DNA of 25,806 nt from positions 1-25,806 of the IMG/VR virus record IMGVR_UViG_3300027758_000026. The stretch is one strand, 5' to 3'. Under the pieces are notes generated by a model. That model worked only from the letters and a program-made list of their open reading frames with translations. It was not told the origin of the DNA and searched no databases. Numbering within the stretch: position 1 is the stretch's first letter; each line of letters opens with the position of its first letter. A program made the position numbers and the translations under genes. Positions 1 to 8,719 of this stretch are shown here, in pieces. The DNA comes from a virus.

Positions 1-2
1 TC

Positions 3-3000
3 AAGGGCTTTCGGGAGTACATTCAACAACTGCGCCACAAAGCTGTCGTTATAGAACAAGGCATATCTGGCGATCCGGACGCTGTTGTTCATACCAAGGA
101 CTTTGATGATTTTACTTCCGCCGACCTACTTGTTCCAAGGAAAAACACCACGGCCAACAAGTCCAAGGTGAGCATCTTGCTTGTAAACTCAGGAAGCTAC
201 GGCGCACCAAAATTCCATAACGGATATGTTATAGCTCAAAGGTTTTACAATAAGGGCTTGCCCCTTCAAATTCGTACCGATGATATTTCCGGAATTAAAC
301 GACTACCCTTTGAGCCTGATTTTAAAATCTTCGTAAACTTCACTAGGACTCCAGAGGTAGACGAAGATGAGTATCCCTTTACCCACAATAGAACTCAGGT
401 AACTTATGAAACAGGTAAGGACATAGCTGAGGAAGTAAACAAAGTCCTTCAAAAGATGATCGACAAGCATTTCAAGGGTCAGGTGAAGGACTTCAATCGT
501 ATGCTCAAACAATCTCCTACGGTTGAGGGTGTTCTAGTAACGATACCATACAAAGATCCCGCCGAAGTAAAGGCTGTCAAGACTCTCATTAAAAAGCACA
601 GACCTCTGTTCCGTGATATTGCCAAGGTCTTTAATCTGTTCAATCAGCTCATGGAAGAGGCGGGGCAAGTACCTGTCAGGATTGTAATGACCACCCACCC
701 AGGCTTACATGGCTACCGGAGCAATCCGGATCGTGGTGTCGAGGAAATGTACGCATTAAATCCCTGGACTGTAAATGAGGCTTATCTTGAGAAACCTGAA
801 TACAAAGCTGCCATAAAAGCTGGAGAAGATCCGCTCGTACTCCAGGCAGAGAATATGGCTGCAACATTTATGCACGAAAGAGCCCATAAGGATTATCCAG
901 ACCATGATGCGGATTGGGGCGGGAGATTTACAGAATTATTTGTATTATTAGGGTCTTTCCGGTATGCTTTATTAGGGAGGGCAAGTTATGACGTTTTCAA
1001 AAAGCACGAAAAAGGAATTAGACAACTTACGGAAAGTTTCAAAGGTTATGGAGGGGGCGGGCTACTCATTAGTCCGGAGTCTGCACTCAATCTACACAGG
1101 GAATATGACTCCGCCAGGATTAAGGGCTCATCGCCGGAGAATAAGGTTGGCGGAACATTTGCAGCAAACAGAATCCAATACGACCTCTTCGGAGAACACC
1201 AAAAGCTAGACTCTCAAGAAGAACTGCCTTCAAGTCCGGAAGATTTCCTCAAGCGATCATTCCCCGATGCAACTCCAGGCCAGATCGAAGCGATGCTCGA
1301 AGAACCCAAGCTGCGTGAACAAGTAGCTCGTGGGAACATCAGCACAGAACTGGCCGATCAAGTCGCCAAGAAATACAACCTCGCTAGGCAATTTACACAG
1401 AGAGAAATGTTCCCATCGGAGGCCAAGGGCCAGGGGGATCTCTTTGATCTCAGCCGCAAGAACTTGGGCGATGATGTGGACGACTATGCCGAAGGACTTG
1501 GCCCTGAAGGTGGGGCGCTGATATTCAAGGGTGACGTTAAGGCAGAGGGCGAAGCATTTGAATCCTCGGATGAAGAAGTACAGCGGAGAGTGGAAGAGGC
1601 ACGAGGCACTAAGAGAGATCCTTTCTATCTCGTGTTCAAAAAATATATGGAGTCCTTAAAAAACAGGGCTTTCCGAACTTATGAACATCTACCCAAGACA
1701 AAAGAATTCGCGGAGTTGCAGAATGCTCTTCTCCGGCTGCAAAAGGCTAGGGGTGTTGCCTCTAGGAAAACTGGACAAAAGCTCAAAGAGATAACATTAG
1801 ACCTCAACAAAACTGATGAGATAGATTTTGCCTGGAAAGTAATCCTCGATGATCTCATGGAAGAGGTTGGCCTACAAAGAGAGCGTGGCACTACAGAAGA
1901 TGATATAGGTCTGCCTTATGGATACACACCGGAAACCCTGGCAAAGGATCATGCTGATCTCAACAGGCATATCCAAGGTAATCCGGAGATCGAAGCAGCC
2001 CTGAAAAAGCGTGGGGAATTGTGGGAAGTTATCCGTAAGGACTATACCAGGGCAATGAAGGTAATAGGTTTTGATGTTTCTAAGCATCTTACCCGCGAAT
2101 TTTATTTCCGGCATCAAGTCCTCAACTATGTCAATGTAATGGGACTCTTCGGATCAGGAGAGCGCCTTAGAACGCCAACGTATAGGAGCCATTTGAGGCC
2201 GCGCACCGGATCGTCCCTGGACATCAATGCAGACTATCTCCAGGCTGAGAATGAAGTCATATCTCAAATGCTCTATGACATCGAGATCGCCAGGGTAATA
2301 GAGGTAGTTGATAGACACTACAACATACAGGATGATCTCAAGGGGCTGGCCTTACATAGCAACGATACAAAAATGTATGAGTTTTTCAATGCGCTGGCAC
2401 AAACTCTTGAGACTCCCGAAGGCAAAGAACCGCTAACGGGCGAAGATTTATACAGGCAGATCCTAAACAAGAAGATGGCTATTGGTTTCGACAAGCTCGG
2501 TAAACACGCTGCGATGCAAGAATTACCGACAGGCAAAAACTATGAGTGGGAGTGGTTGACCATTGCGCTGGGTGATAACTGGCTCGAAAACAAGGCGATC
2601 AAGAAGGAACTCGGTAAAGATTGGACTAAAGCGGATCGTGTCTCGCTGCCTGGAAGAGCGGCAGATGCACTAATAAAGTACGCGGCATGGATACTCAAGG
2701 AGCATGGTGGTGAGCCTGGATCAGGCGCAGCCGCTACTATCTTCAAGGGCATGAATGAGAAGCGAAAGATAATACAGGAAACCCTTGGCGATGAATACCT
2801 TGAGTGGCGCGATCTGATCCCGCCAGGATACACAACATGGCAACCCTGGGAAGGGACAACTTTCTTCATGGCCCACTCCGTTCCCGAAACCATAGCCAAG
2901 CAACTGCTTGAGGCTGAGTTAGAGGAAATAGGCATTAAGGCTGATGATTTACGCAAGGGGCTCATGCGTGGGGGTCGTAGGCGAGAGTACGTTGTTAAGC

Positions 3001-4700
3001 AAGAGGTAGCCGACACCCTGAATGAACTCTCCAGGCCGAAGAGAAGAAGTACGCTGGGAAGAGCCCACGCCTGGGTCATTAAGCGTTGGAAAATATGGCA
3101 ACTTGTTTCACCTAGACGATTCAGCAAATATAACTTCCGCAACCTCACAGGTGATGCCGATGCTGCGTTTGTTGGAAGTCCGGCCATCTTCAAGCGAACC
3201 AGGGAATCATTCAATGAACTTTATGAAGTATTTGTTCAAGGCAAAGATCCCGCAAAGGTTGGGGATGGTGAAGTAGGAGATTGGCTGGATCGTGGCGGGT
3301 GGGGTGCGACCTTGCAAGCTCAAGAAATGGGTGAGTTTGATCTAACCAAACCATTTCTCAGGCGACATGAAAAGAAAGGCATCCTGGGTATTCCTCGTAA
3401 GGCCTGGGATGCTTACTGGCAAACCGCCAGGATCTCAACCGACTTCCGCGAGGCACTACTGCGCTATGCTGCATACAAAGAAGCTATGACGCAAATGACA
3501 GCATCGCCGGATGGTTTACCAAAAGACTATTGGGCCTCGATACCGGAGGAGATCCAGGGGCTCTCAGAAATGAAGGATCGAGCTTATTTCATGTCCAATG
3601 ACTTGCTTGGGTCTTATGATCGAGTGTCTGTGATGGGTCAAGAGCTGCGCGAGAGATACTTCCCATTTTGGTCTTGGAAAGCTGTCAACTTTGTGAGATA
3701 CGTCCGGCTTGCTCGAAACGCTGTCAATAACGGTGAGCTTACTAAAAAGATAGGCTACAAAGCCGCTGGCACAGCCGCAAGGAGTCCCTTTATCGCCATG
3801 AGGATTGGCAAGTTTCTCCTCAAGGCCTTTGCCCTTTATGCTATGACAATGACAATCAATAGTTTGCTGTTTCCAAGAGAAGAAGATGATCTTCCAGAAG
3901 AAATCAAAGGTAGACCACACCTAGTCTTTGGCAGAGATAAAAATGGCAAGGTGCAATACTTCCCACGGATCGGCGCTCTTGCTGACAATCTTGAGTGGTT
4001 TGGCCTGGACGCTACTCCGTACTACATCAACCAATGGACGAGGGGAAGAATGACCTTGAAGGAGATCGTCAAAGACATGGCGAAATCTCCCGCTAACGTC
4101 GTTGTCCAAGGCAGCATTCCCTTCATCAAGTTGGCTGGTGAAACTCTAACTAGGCGGGCTCTTTTCCCTGATGCCTTTGAGCAAAGAACGGTTAGGGATC
4201 GCGGCTTGCACCTTGCAAGAAGTTTCGGTCTTGAAAATGAATACATGGCCCTAGCTGGCAAACCGTCAAGGCCGTACATTGAGAGTGCTAAGGGAGTATT
4301 TATCTACACCATAGATCCATTCCAGGCTGCGTACCGTGACACTCTGGATCAAAAGACTCGGTTTATGAAGAGGATCGGTAAGCACAGCACAGGTTTCTAT
4401 CTCTCGGATCGCGGCCAAGCACTCTACAATGCAAGGCTGGCGATGCGCTATGATGATTACGAAGCGACCATCAATTACATGGCAGAGTACCTTACTCATG
4501 GCGGGACTCTCAGAGGCATAAAACAATCGCTGGAAGGTATGCACCCACTATCGGAACTGAATGCTAACGAGGAAGCAGCATTCGTACTGTCGCTAGACGC
4601 AGAAGGCTTGGCTAAGTTTGTTCGCGCTCTGAGATTTTGGGAGGAGCTAGTAACCGCTCCAGCTCCAGAGGAGAAAAGACGATTGCGACTTCTCAAATAG
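3..4700 (+). CDS. Giant polyvalent-type phage protein, 5' end outside window
   Basis: The reading frame is already open at base 3 and runs without a stop to 4700, so the gene begins left of the window; the GTG at 168 is an internal codon. At least 1565 residues are visible. A zincin-like HExxH (HERAH, bases 873-887) is followed by several Asp/His residues, suggesting a metallopeptidase-like domain. The middle is charged and helical. The C-terminal third (about 3080-4250) has the feel of a 'large polyvalent protein-associated' (LPD38-like) domain, with a hydrophobic helix near 3815-3880 ending LLFP. Such proteins in phages are multi-domain and thought to be packaged in the virion and delivered with DNA. 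The lysis genes follow 10 bp downstream. The domain assignment is from memory of family style; only the HExxH motif and the length are directly seen. Confidence 0.75.
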   Translation, partial: KGFREYIQQLRHKAVVIEQGISGDPDAVVHTKDFDDFTSADLLVPRKNTTANKSKVSILLVNSGSYGAPKFHNGYVIAQRFYNKGLPLQIRTDDISGIKRLPFEPDFKIFVNFTRTPEVDEDEYPFTHNRTQVTYETGKDIAEEVNKVLQKMIDKHFKGQVKDFNRMLKQSPTVEGVLVTIPYKDPAEVKAVKTLIKKHRPLFRDIAKVFNLFNQLMEEAGQVPVRIVMTTHPGLHGYRSNPDRGVEEMYALNPWTVNEAYLEKPEYKAAIKAGEDPLVLQAENMAATFMHERAHKDYPDHDADWGGRFTELFVLLGSFRYALLGRASYDVFKKHEKGIRQLTESFKGYGGGGLLISPESALNLHREYDSARIKGSSPENKVGGTFAANRIQYDLFGEHQKLDSQEELPSSPEDFLKRSFPDATPGQIEAMLEEPKLREQVARGNISTELADQVAKKYNLARQFTQREMFPSEAKGQGDLFDLSRKNLGDDVDDYAEGLGPEGGALIFKGDVKAEGEAFESSDEEVQRRVEEARGTKRDPFYLVFKKYMESLKNRAFRTYEHLPKTKEFAELQNALLRLQKARGVASRKTGQKLKEITLDLNKTDEIDFAWKVILDDLMEEVGLQRERGTTEDDIGLPYGYTPETLAKDHADLNRHIQGNPEIEAALKKRGELWEVIRKDYTRAMKVIGFDVSKHLTREFYFRHQVLNYVNVMGLFGSGERLRTPTYRSHLRPRTGSSLDINADYLQAENEVISQMLYDIEIARVIEVVDRHYNIQDDLKGLALHSNDTKMYEFFNALAQTLETPEGKEPLTGEDLYRQILNKKMAIGFDKLGKHAAMQELPTGKNYEWEWLTIALGDNWLENKAIKKELGKDWTKADRVSLPGRAADALIKYAAWILKEHGGEPGSGAAATIFKGMNEKRKIIQETLGDEYLEWRDLIPPGYTTWQPWEGTTFFMAHSVPETIAKQLLEAELEEIGIKADDLRKGLMRGGRRREYVVKQEVADTLNELSRPKRRSTLGRAHAWVIKRWKIWQLVSPRRFSKYNFRNLTGDADAAFVGSPAIFKRTRESFNELYEVFVQGKDPAKVGDGEVGDWLDRGGWGATLQAQEMGEFDLTKPFLRRHEKKGILGIPRKAWDAYWQTARISTDFREALLRYAAYKEAMTQMTASPDGLPKDYWASIPEEIQGLSEMKDRAYFMSNDLLGSYDRVSVMGQELRERYFPFWSWKAVNFVRYVRLARNAVNNGELTKKIGYKAAGTAARSPFIAMRIGKFLLKAFALYAMTMTINSLLFPREEDDLPEEIKGRPHLVFGRDKNGKVQYFPRIGALADNLEWFGLDATPYYINQWTRGRMTLKEIVKDMAKSPANVVVQGSIPFIKLAGETLTRRALFPDAFEQRTVRDRGLHLARSFGLENEYMALAGKPSRPYIESAKGVFIYTIDPFQAAYRDTLDQKTRFMKRIGKHSTGFYLSDRGQALYNARLAMRYDDYEATINYMAEYLTHGGTLRGIKQSLEGMHPLSELNANEEAAFVLSLDAEGLAKFVRALRFWEELVTAPAPEEKRRLRLLK

Positions 4701-4710
4701 GAGGGCGACT

Positions 4711-5085
4711 GTGACTGATACCTGTCCACCCGAATGCAGGGTTAAAATAAATGGCATTAACGACAACATAACTGAATTGAAGGAAACAGATAAGAAACAA
4801 TGGGAAGTATTTGACCAAAAAATACATGATGTGGAGGCGCTAGTGTTTGATAGGGTCAAATCCAAAACGCTCATTGCTCTCTTTGGGGTGGTAGTCACAG
4901 TTTTCCTGGCTATCATGGCTTTAACTTTTACCTCTTTGTCGAGTGGTCAGAAACAGGCAGTATCGAAATTAGAGACTTATCATTCTCAGTCCACCAAGCA
5001 AATGAACAAGATAGAGCGAGAAATGGTGAAGGTTGTTACTGAACTAGAAAATCATACTGAACGCCATGATGGGGATTCGGGTTGA
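4711..5085 (+). CDS. Single-span membrane protein with coiled-coil flanks
   Basis: 124 residues, starting at GTG 4711 with an AGGAGGG site just upstream. Residues 1-50 are charged and helical. Residues about 53-75 form one transmembrane helix (ALFGVVVTVFLAIMA core). Residues 80-120 are again a coiled-coil-like stretch. The overall plan resembles small phage lysis or XhlA-like membrane proteins, although XhlA has its membrane helix at the C-terminus. It is the first gene of the lysis cassette, and its stop codon overlaps the TTG start of the next small gene, implying translational coupling. It may be a lysis accessory or an inner-membrane anchor; the specific role is not recognised. Confidence 0.8.
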   Translation: MTDTCPPECRVKINGINDNITELKETDKKQWEVFDQKIHDVEALVFDRVKSKTLIALFGVVVTVFLAIMALTFTSLSSGQKQAVSKLETYHSQSTKQMNKIEREMVKVVTELENHTERHDGDSG

Positions 5086-5261
5086 AACCCACCCTGAGAG
5101 AAAAATGTAATGATGTTTTAAGGCATCTTGTCAGTACAGGTGCGTTTATTTTTCGTTCGTGCGATAATAGCAACGATCATTACTGCAAAAAGAGATACGC
5201 TGATTGGAAAAAGGCTCTTGAAAAAGCAGAGCGCATGATCGAGGAACTTCCTGATGGCTAA
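5082..5261 (+). CDS. Small coupled lysis-cassette protein (59 aa)
   Basis: The frame from TTG 5082 to TAA 5261 encodes 59 residues. The start overlaps the TGA stop of the preceding gene (TTGA), with GGGG about 10 nt upstream. The stop lies 8 nt inside the next gene, whose ATG is at 5254. This double overlap is the main argument that it is real. The product is basic and helical with three cysteines (C9, C27, C35) and a C-terminal helix rich in Lys and Glu; no signal peptide or membrane helix is clear. The function is not recognised. An alternative is that this is a spacer, but a 59-codon open frame fitting exactly between two coupled genes makes coding more likely. Confidence 0.6.
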   Translation: MKPTLREKCNDVLRHLVSTGAFIFRSCDNSNDHYCKKRYADWKKALEKAERMIEELPDG

Positions 5262-5625
5262 ATACTTCAAGCCAGAAGAATTTGCCTGTAAATGTGGCTG
5301 CGGTACGCAAGGCATGAGGCCTGCCTTTGTGGAAAAGCTGGACTATGCTCGTGGCAAAGCGCAGACTCCATTTATCGTTAATAGTGGGGCTCGGTGTCCA
5401 AAGCACAACGAGGACGAGGGTGGAAAATCTGAATCTGAGCATCTGCTCAACGCGGAGGGCCACGCGGAAGCTGTGGACATTTCCACCAAGACTAGCCATG
5501 TAAGATGGAAAGTTGTTACCGCTGCCATAGCTGCGGGAATCAGGCGGATCGGCATTGGCGATAACTTTGTTCATCTAGGAGACAGGTTGAGCGATAAGCC
5601 TCACCCTGTTATGTGGATCTACTAG
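5254..5625 (+). CDS. M15-family zinc peptidase endolysin
   Basis: 123 residues resembling the small phage Peptidase_M15 (D-Ala-D-Ala carboxypeptidase / L-Ala-D-Glu endopeptidase) family, which cuts peptidoglycan peptide bridges. An N-terminal FKPEEFACKCGCG motif is typical of the family. Likely zinc ligands are H63 (in SEHL), D75 (in HAEAVDI) and H107 (in FVHLGD). The H63-to-D75 spacing is about five residues longer than the usual SxHxxGxAxD, so an insertion there is possible. VNSGARCPKHN matches the conserved substrate-side segment. There is no signal peptide, so release would need the holin-like gene downstream. GAGGAACTT precedes the start. Confidence 0.9.
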   Translation: MAKYFKPEEFACKCGCGTQGMRPAFVEKLDYARGKAQTPFIVNSGARCPKHNEDEGGKSESEHLLNAEGHAEAVDISTKTSHVRWKVVTAAIAAGIRRIGIGDNFVHLGDRLSDKPHPVMWIY

Positions 5626-5641
5626 CACAAGGAGGATTCTA

Positions 5642-6049
5642 ATGAGAAAAGCCCTGTCATATACCGGACGCTGGTTGTTGATTTGGCTACCGATCTTTGT
5701 ACTGACTTTCGCGTTGGTTAGTTCATGCGCCACGAATCACATCGTCAGGGATTCTTACAGAGCCTTGAGCGTGGGGGGTCATACCTATGATACGGGTATG
5801 ACCGGAATTGCAACCCTTCATCGCAACGGTGTGGTAGGTGATGATGTCAAAGCCGAAGCTATTAAGCTCGGTGGCTTTTACCATGACGCTTATCACAGCG
5901 CAGTTGAAGCCTTATCTCTCTATGCTGAAACAGAAGGTGAACAGGGAGATATTCAAACTAAATTGCTCTTGGTGGGACAACAGCTTGGCGTATTTCTCGC
6001 CTACATCAATCCCATCCTGATTCAAAACGGAATGGAGGCAATCCAATGA
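5642..6049 (+). CDS. Lipoprotein of the lysis cassette
   Basis: 135 residues with an AAGGAGG site 7 nt before the ATG. The N-terminus is basic, then a hydrophobic helix (about residues 11-27), then a lipobox ending VSSC, so signal peptidase II cleavage and lipidation of C29 are predicted. The mature part is mostly helical with no recognised domain. Its place between endolysin and holin-like genes suggests an outer-membrane lysis protein such as an o-spanin, but it is longer and less proline-rich than typical Rz1. Its stop overlaps the next start (ATGA). A lipoprotein in this position argues for a Gram-negative host. Spanin function is inference. Confidence 0.75.
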   Translation: MRKALSYTGRWLLIWLPIFVLTFALVSSCATNHIVRDSYRALSVGGHTYDTGMTGIATLHRNGVVGDDVKAEAIKLGGFYHDAYHSAVEALSLYAETEGEQGDIQTKLLLVGQQLGVFLAYINPILIQNGMEAIQ

Positions 6050-6309
6050 CAGGCATTGAAATCGTCCAGGTAATCACCATCCTCTTCAATCTTATCGTCA
6101 GCAAGGGAATTCCGGCGGCTACTGCGGTTATGGTAGCGTGGCAGAAGCAAGATCCCACCATGAACGACATCAACTCCCTTCATGCCATTGTCAAGAGGCC
6201 AGAGTCCTACTTTGAGGAGCCAGCCCCAGCCGCTCCGGTATCCAGCGAAGAAGTTGTGTTGGGGGAAGAGCCAGCGCCAGAGCCGCCGCCTGATCTTCCC
6301 ACGGAGTAA
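6046..6309 (+). CDS. Small membrane protein with acidic Pro/Glu-rich tail
   Basis: 87 residues, starting in an ATGA overlap with the lipoprotein gene. Residues 5-32 are hydrophobic (one, perhaps two membrane spans). Residues 55-87 are a low-complexity Pro/Ala/Glu tail with EEPAPAAP- and EEPAPEPPP-type repeats, probably disordered. The translational coupling to the lipoprotein suggests they work together, for instance as a two-component spanin or a holin/antiholin partner. No family is recognised. Confidence 0.7.
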   Translation: MTGIEIVQVITILFNLIVSKGIPAATAVMVAWQKQDPTMNDINSLHAIVKRPESYFEEPAPAAPVSSEEVVLGEEPAPEPPPDLPTE

Positions 6310-6320
6310 CGGAGGTAAGC

Positions 6321-6596
6321 ATGGAAGAAATAACTTTTGGCGGGTACGCCTTGCCAGTATTGTTATCCATCCTCATGGGAATGTTCTTCAAGCTAGTCCC
6401 GATTGCAGACAGGTGGAAAGCCCTGATTACTATTGCCGCTGGTACAGGGCTCGGCATCCTTGCCATGTTTTATGCGGGTAAAGAGCCGACCTTTGTTAAT
6501 TATGTGGACTATGCACTCTTTGGATTTATGTCGGGCGCTGGTGCGGTGGGTCTGTATGAGGGTGTTTACAGAGTCGCAACTAACCCCAGGGTATGA
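6321..6596 (+). CDS. Holin-like membrane protein
   Basis: 91 residues with GGAGG 7 nt upstream of the ATG. Three hydrophobic segments are visible: about residues 8-25, 35-53 and 63-84. Small size, two to three membrane spans and position at the end of a lysis cassette with an M15 endolysin fit a phage holin, which permeabilises the inner membrane to release the endolysin. The C-terminus is short and ends in a single Arg-Val. It is the last gene before a strong terminator. The sequence family is not recognised; the assignment rests on topology and context. Confidence 0.7.
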   Translation: MEEITFGGYALPVLLSILMGMFFKLVPIADRWKALITIAAGTGLGILAMFYAGKEPTFVNYVDYALFGFMSGAGAVGLYEGVYRVATNPRV

Positions 6597-6601
6597 AAAG
6601 A

Positions 6602-6630
6602 GGGGCTGGCCGGATCGCCAGCCCCTTTCC
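6602..6630. terminator. Bidirectional intrinsic terminator
   Basis: A 9-bp GC-rich stem (GGGGCTGGC 6602-6610 with GCCAGCCCC 6617-6625) with a 6-nt loop is followed by TTTCCTTT on the + strand and by TCTTTTC on the - strand. It sits between convergent genes and should stop the lysis transcript and the long leftward operon. Confidence 0.9.
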
Positions 6631-6631
6631 T

Positions 6632-7510
6632 TTAGAAGTTAGCGGCCTCTGGCAGATTCACAGGTCTTGGGATAGGACGACTTGCATTTGCTGTCTTGTT
6701 GAAATCTTTTTCATCGCTCTTGATGTGCAACGCTAGGCCAATGACATTATCTGTCTCAGGCATCGTGACTCTCTGCTGTGTGTAGACGCACAGATCAACC
6801 AGTTTGCCCTTCTCAACCCTCTGCACCTTACCTGTCTTGTAGATCAGGTAATCATTCTTGTTGCCCTTCACCAAGATCCTGCCTGTCTTAGCGTACATTT
6901 CAAGCTGTTCCCCACCGATCAATTCACCCAACAATACCTGGGCGACCTCTTCGGCAGTTTCTTTGCGCTCTTTTTCTTCCGCCGCCTTCTTTAATCGTTC
7001 CTGTGCCACTCTTTCGCGTTCCGCAACGGCCTCTGGAAGATCATACTGAGCCCGTTGCTGCTGGTACTGAGCTTCCCGCCGTGCATTCTCGCGCCGGACT
7101 TCCTCAAGCCCTGATTCATTGAGAAGGTACGCGGCCTGTTGGTGTTGATCCCGCTCATGCTCCATCCATTGACCCCACACCATCTGTGGGAAATTGTAGG
7201 TTTCGGAATCAATCGTTGAAGTCGTGTAGCTGGTGTCGTCGCTATTCATCCAACTTGACCATGTTTGTGGCATATAGATCCTTTGCTGAGGAATTGTCAC
7301 CCTCAGTTGAGCCTGATACATCATGCTCTGCTGTTGGGCTTGCGTCCGTAAATCAAACTGCGCCCCCTGGACGTACTGGCCCAATCCTGAATTCGTCCAG
7401 CTTGCCGTACCTTGCATACCGTAGGCTCCACCACCAGCGTAAGAGTTTGCCGTAGTGCTGGTCTGCGTTAAGTAGGAGCCCATTGCTGACGCTGTAAGGG
7501 AAGTAGCCAT
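6632..7510 (-). CDS. Coiled-coil structural-type phage protein
   Basis: 292 residues from ATG 7510. The frame stays open to 7747, but that part overlaps the better-supported gene 7527-7754, and ATG 7510 lies 17 nt after that gene's stop with GGCGGG upstream, so the short form is chosen. The N-terminus is rich in Ser, Thr, Gly and Gln (GGGAYGMQGTASWTNSG region), the middle has Gln-rich segments, and residues about 140-200 are a highly charged coiled coil (RREAQYQQQR, KKAAEEKERK). The C-terminal part is mixed alpha/beta. Similar-looking proteins occur beside small 'AIAGG'-ending phage proteins. A virion-associated role is plausible but not shown. It is the last gene of the leftward operon, immediately before the terminator. 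Confidence 0.7.
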   Translation of the reverse strand: MATSLTASAMGSYLTQTSTTANSYAGGGAYGMQGTASWTNSGLGQYVQGAQFDLRTQAQQQSMMYQAQLRVTIPQQRIYMPQTWSSWMNSDDTSYTTSTIDSETYNFPQMVWGQWMEHERDQHQQAAYLLNESGLEEVRRENARREAQYQQQRAQYDLPEAVAERERVAQERLKKAAEEKERKETAEEVAQVLLGELIGGEQLEMYAKTGRILVKGNKNDYLIYKTGKVQRVEKGKLVDLCVYTQQRVTMPETDNVIGLALHIKSDEKDFNKTANASRPIPRPVNLPEAANF

Positions 7511-7526
7511 GCTTTTACCCGCCTGT

Positions 7527-7754
7527 CTAGCCCCCAGCGATAGCTGGGACGAGAATAACTTTTCCTGCTGACTTATCAAATGTTCCCATTGCCTCGGCTT
7601 TATCACCGTGTTTATCCACTCGAAATGCCTTGTATCCTTTCTTCTTGAGCGTATTGAATTGATCTTTCGCCGCACTAACCTCCTCACTCTTGTCAGGGTT
7701 CCAGATAGTTTTGATGTCACCTTCTGGCCCAAGCACTCTAAGTTCACCCATCAC
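7527..7754 (-). CDS. Small phage protein with D-K-F-D and ILVPAIAGG tail
   Basis: 75 residues, ATG 7754 preceded by GGAGGAGTG. The pattern (short N-terminal strands, IWNPDKSEEVSAA helix, GYKAFRV, a FDKSAGKVILVP segment ending PAIAGG) looks like a recurrent family of small phage proteins of unknown function encoded next to structural genes. It precedes the coiled-coil protein by 17 nt. A second in-frame ATG lies one codon downstream of the first and either could be used. Confidence 0.75.
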   Translation of the reverse strand: MMGELRVLGPEGDIKTIWNPDKSEEVSAAKDQFNTLKKKGYKAFRVDKHGDKAEAMGTFDKSAGKVILVPAIAGG

Positions 7755-7767
7755 TCCTCCTTTCTTA

Positions 7768-7956
7768 TTACCATCCTATTTTTTTGGAAAGCTGTGCGTC
7801 CCAGCCCCCCAGCCTCTTGAACCTAGCCTGGAAGTAGTCATACAATGGATCACGAAAACATTTACTACTGGTAGCAAATCTCCACAATCGAGCCATATCC
7901 TCGCGGCTCATTGCGTCGATCTCTGCCTTGCCTTTTGCTATCTCTTCATCCGTCAT
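7768..7956 (-). CDS. Small hypothetical phage protein (62 aa)
   Basis: 62 residues starting in an ATGA overlap with the upstream gene. It is charged and helical, with the MTDEEIAKGKAEIDAM and SREDMARLWRFA segments followed by a basic C-terminal half. The family resembles short phage proteins with an MSREDMARLWRF-like motif. The translational coupling supports it as real. Function unknown. Confidence 0.75.
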   Translation of the reverse strand: MTDEEIAKGKAEIDAMSREDMARLWRFATSSKCFRDPLYDYFQARFKRLGGWDAQLSKKIGW

Positions 7957-8219
7957 TGAAGAGTCTCCGCCTCTTTCTCTTCGTCGTTGACGAACCCTTC
8001 AACATTTTCCAAATGTTTGGACATGGCCTTTTTAAGCATATCCAGCTTTTCCGATACTGCTCCCATGAAGAGTTTTTGTTCATACAGGTGTTCTATCATC
8101 GTATCAAGGTATTCTACTTCTCGCTCAATAAGGTCTGCTGTCATTTCAACGAGCAACTTCATACTTTCCGATGCTGCTCTCATTATCTCCATATAATCTT
8201 CGCTGTATTCATCCGTCAT
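7953..8219 (-). CDS. Acidic all-helical hypothetical protein
   Basis: 88 residues from ATG 8219, which has GGGAG 9 nt upstream; an in-frame GTG at 8234 overlaps that SD and is less likely to be the start. The protein is one long predicted helix bundle or coiled coil, acidic, with no Zn motif or membrane span. The stop overlaps the next start (ATGA). Function unknown. The 107 bp upstream (8220-8326) contains no gene; it can form short hairpins but I see no clear terminator. Confidence 0.7.
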   Translation of the reverse strand: MTDEYSEDYMEIMRAASESMKLLVEMTADLIEREVEYLDTMIEHLYEQKLFMGAVSEKLDMLKKAMSKHLENVEGFVNDEEKEAETLQ

Positions 8220-8326
8220 TCGTTTTTCTCCCACACAAATCTAGACGGTAAAAAAGTACCTGGAGCCGTGGTCTGCCACACCACCGCAGGGTTGCTCTTT
8301 GACAAGGAGAGGAGCCACGCAACTCC

Positions 8327-8719
8327 TCAACTCCGGCCTGATTCGGCCCCAGGCACATCGTCAATCCATTTGCCTTCTACTAGCTCTGTTCTTACTGAAT
8401 CTCCGTCAAAATGCTGTGTGCTGGCCTCGATGAATCTGCACCGCCGACCATAGCTCCTGAACCTGTGCTTGCTCCCTGGCAAGATCCTGATCGAGTCACC
8501 TTCTCTTAACAGGCGATTCGTTATGTTCCCTCTCTCGTCAACTGTGTCTAGCTCCAAGAGCCCTTCAATGACCAGGAAGGTTTCATCCTTGACCCGATGA
8601 TAGTGAAACTTTCCCTTGCTCGACCACAGACGAGCCTCACAGGTCAAGACCTTCATGCAGTACAGGTCATTGTTGGTCACGATGCGCTCGTGGCCCCAAG
8701 TTTTTGCCTCTACTCTCAT
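8327..8719 (-). CDS. Single-domain cupin, mannose-6-P isomerase-like
   Basis: About 130 residues from ATG 8719, chosen because it overlaps the stop of the upstream membrane peptide (ATGA) and because the cupin fold begins there. Cupin motif 1 is clear: G-K-F-H-Y-H-R-V-K-D-E...EG, giving two metal-binding His and one Glu. Motif 2 is GDSIRILPGSKHRF with the fourth ligand His. WGHERIVTNN and YCMKVL near the start are typical of mannose-6-phosphate isomerase type II C-terminal cupins and small sugar-binding cupins. It could isomerise or bind a sugar nucleotide or glycan; the substrate is not predictable. No sugar pathway partner is visible in the window. Confidence 0.8.
   Translation of the reverse strand: MRVEAKTWGHERIVTNNDLYCMKVLTCEARLWSSKGKFHYHRVKDETFLVIEGLLELDTVDERGNITNRLLREGDSIRILPGSKHRFRSYGRRCRFIEASTQHFDGDSVRTELVEGKWIDDVPGAESGRS

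Noticed and set aside
168-170. GTG as the start of the giant gene
   Set aside because: The frame is open upstream to base 3 and there is no SD.
2540-3214. Long - strand frame within the giant gene
   Set aside because: Composition and lack of SD fit an antisense shadow; the + strand frame is a continuous long protein.
7511-7747. N-terminal extension of the coiled-coil protein
   Set aside because: It overlaps the well-supported 75-residue gene in another frame; ATG 7510 fits the spacing.
8300-8350. GGGGCCGAATC near the cupin stop as another Y module
   Set aside because: It lacks TTATC and a GCCC partner strand; part of it is cupin coding sequence.
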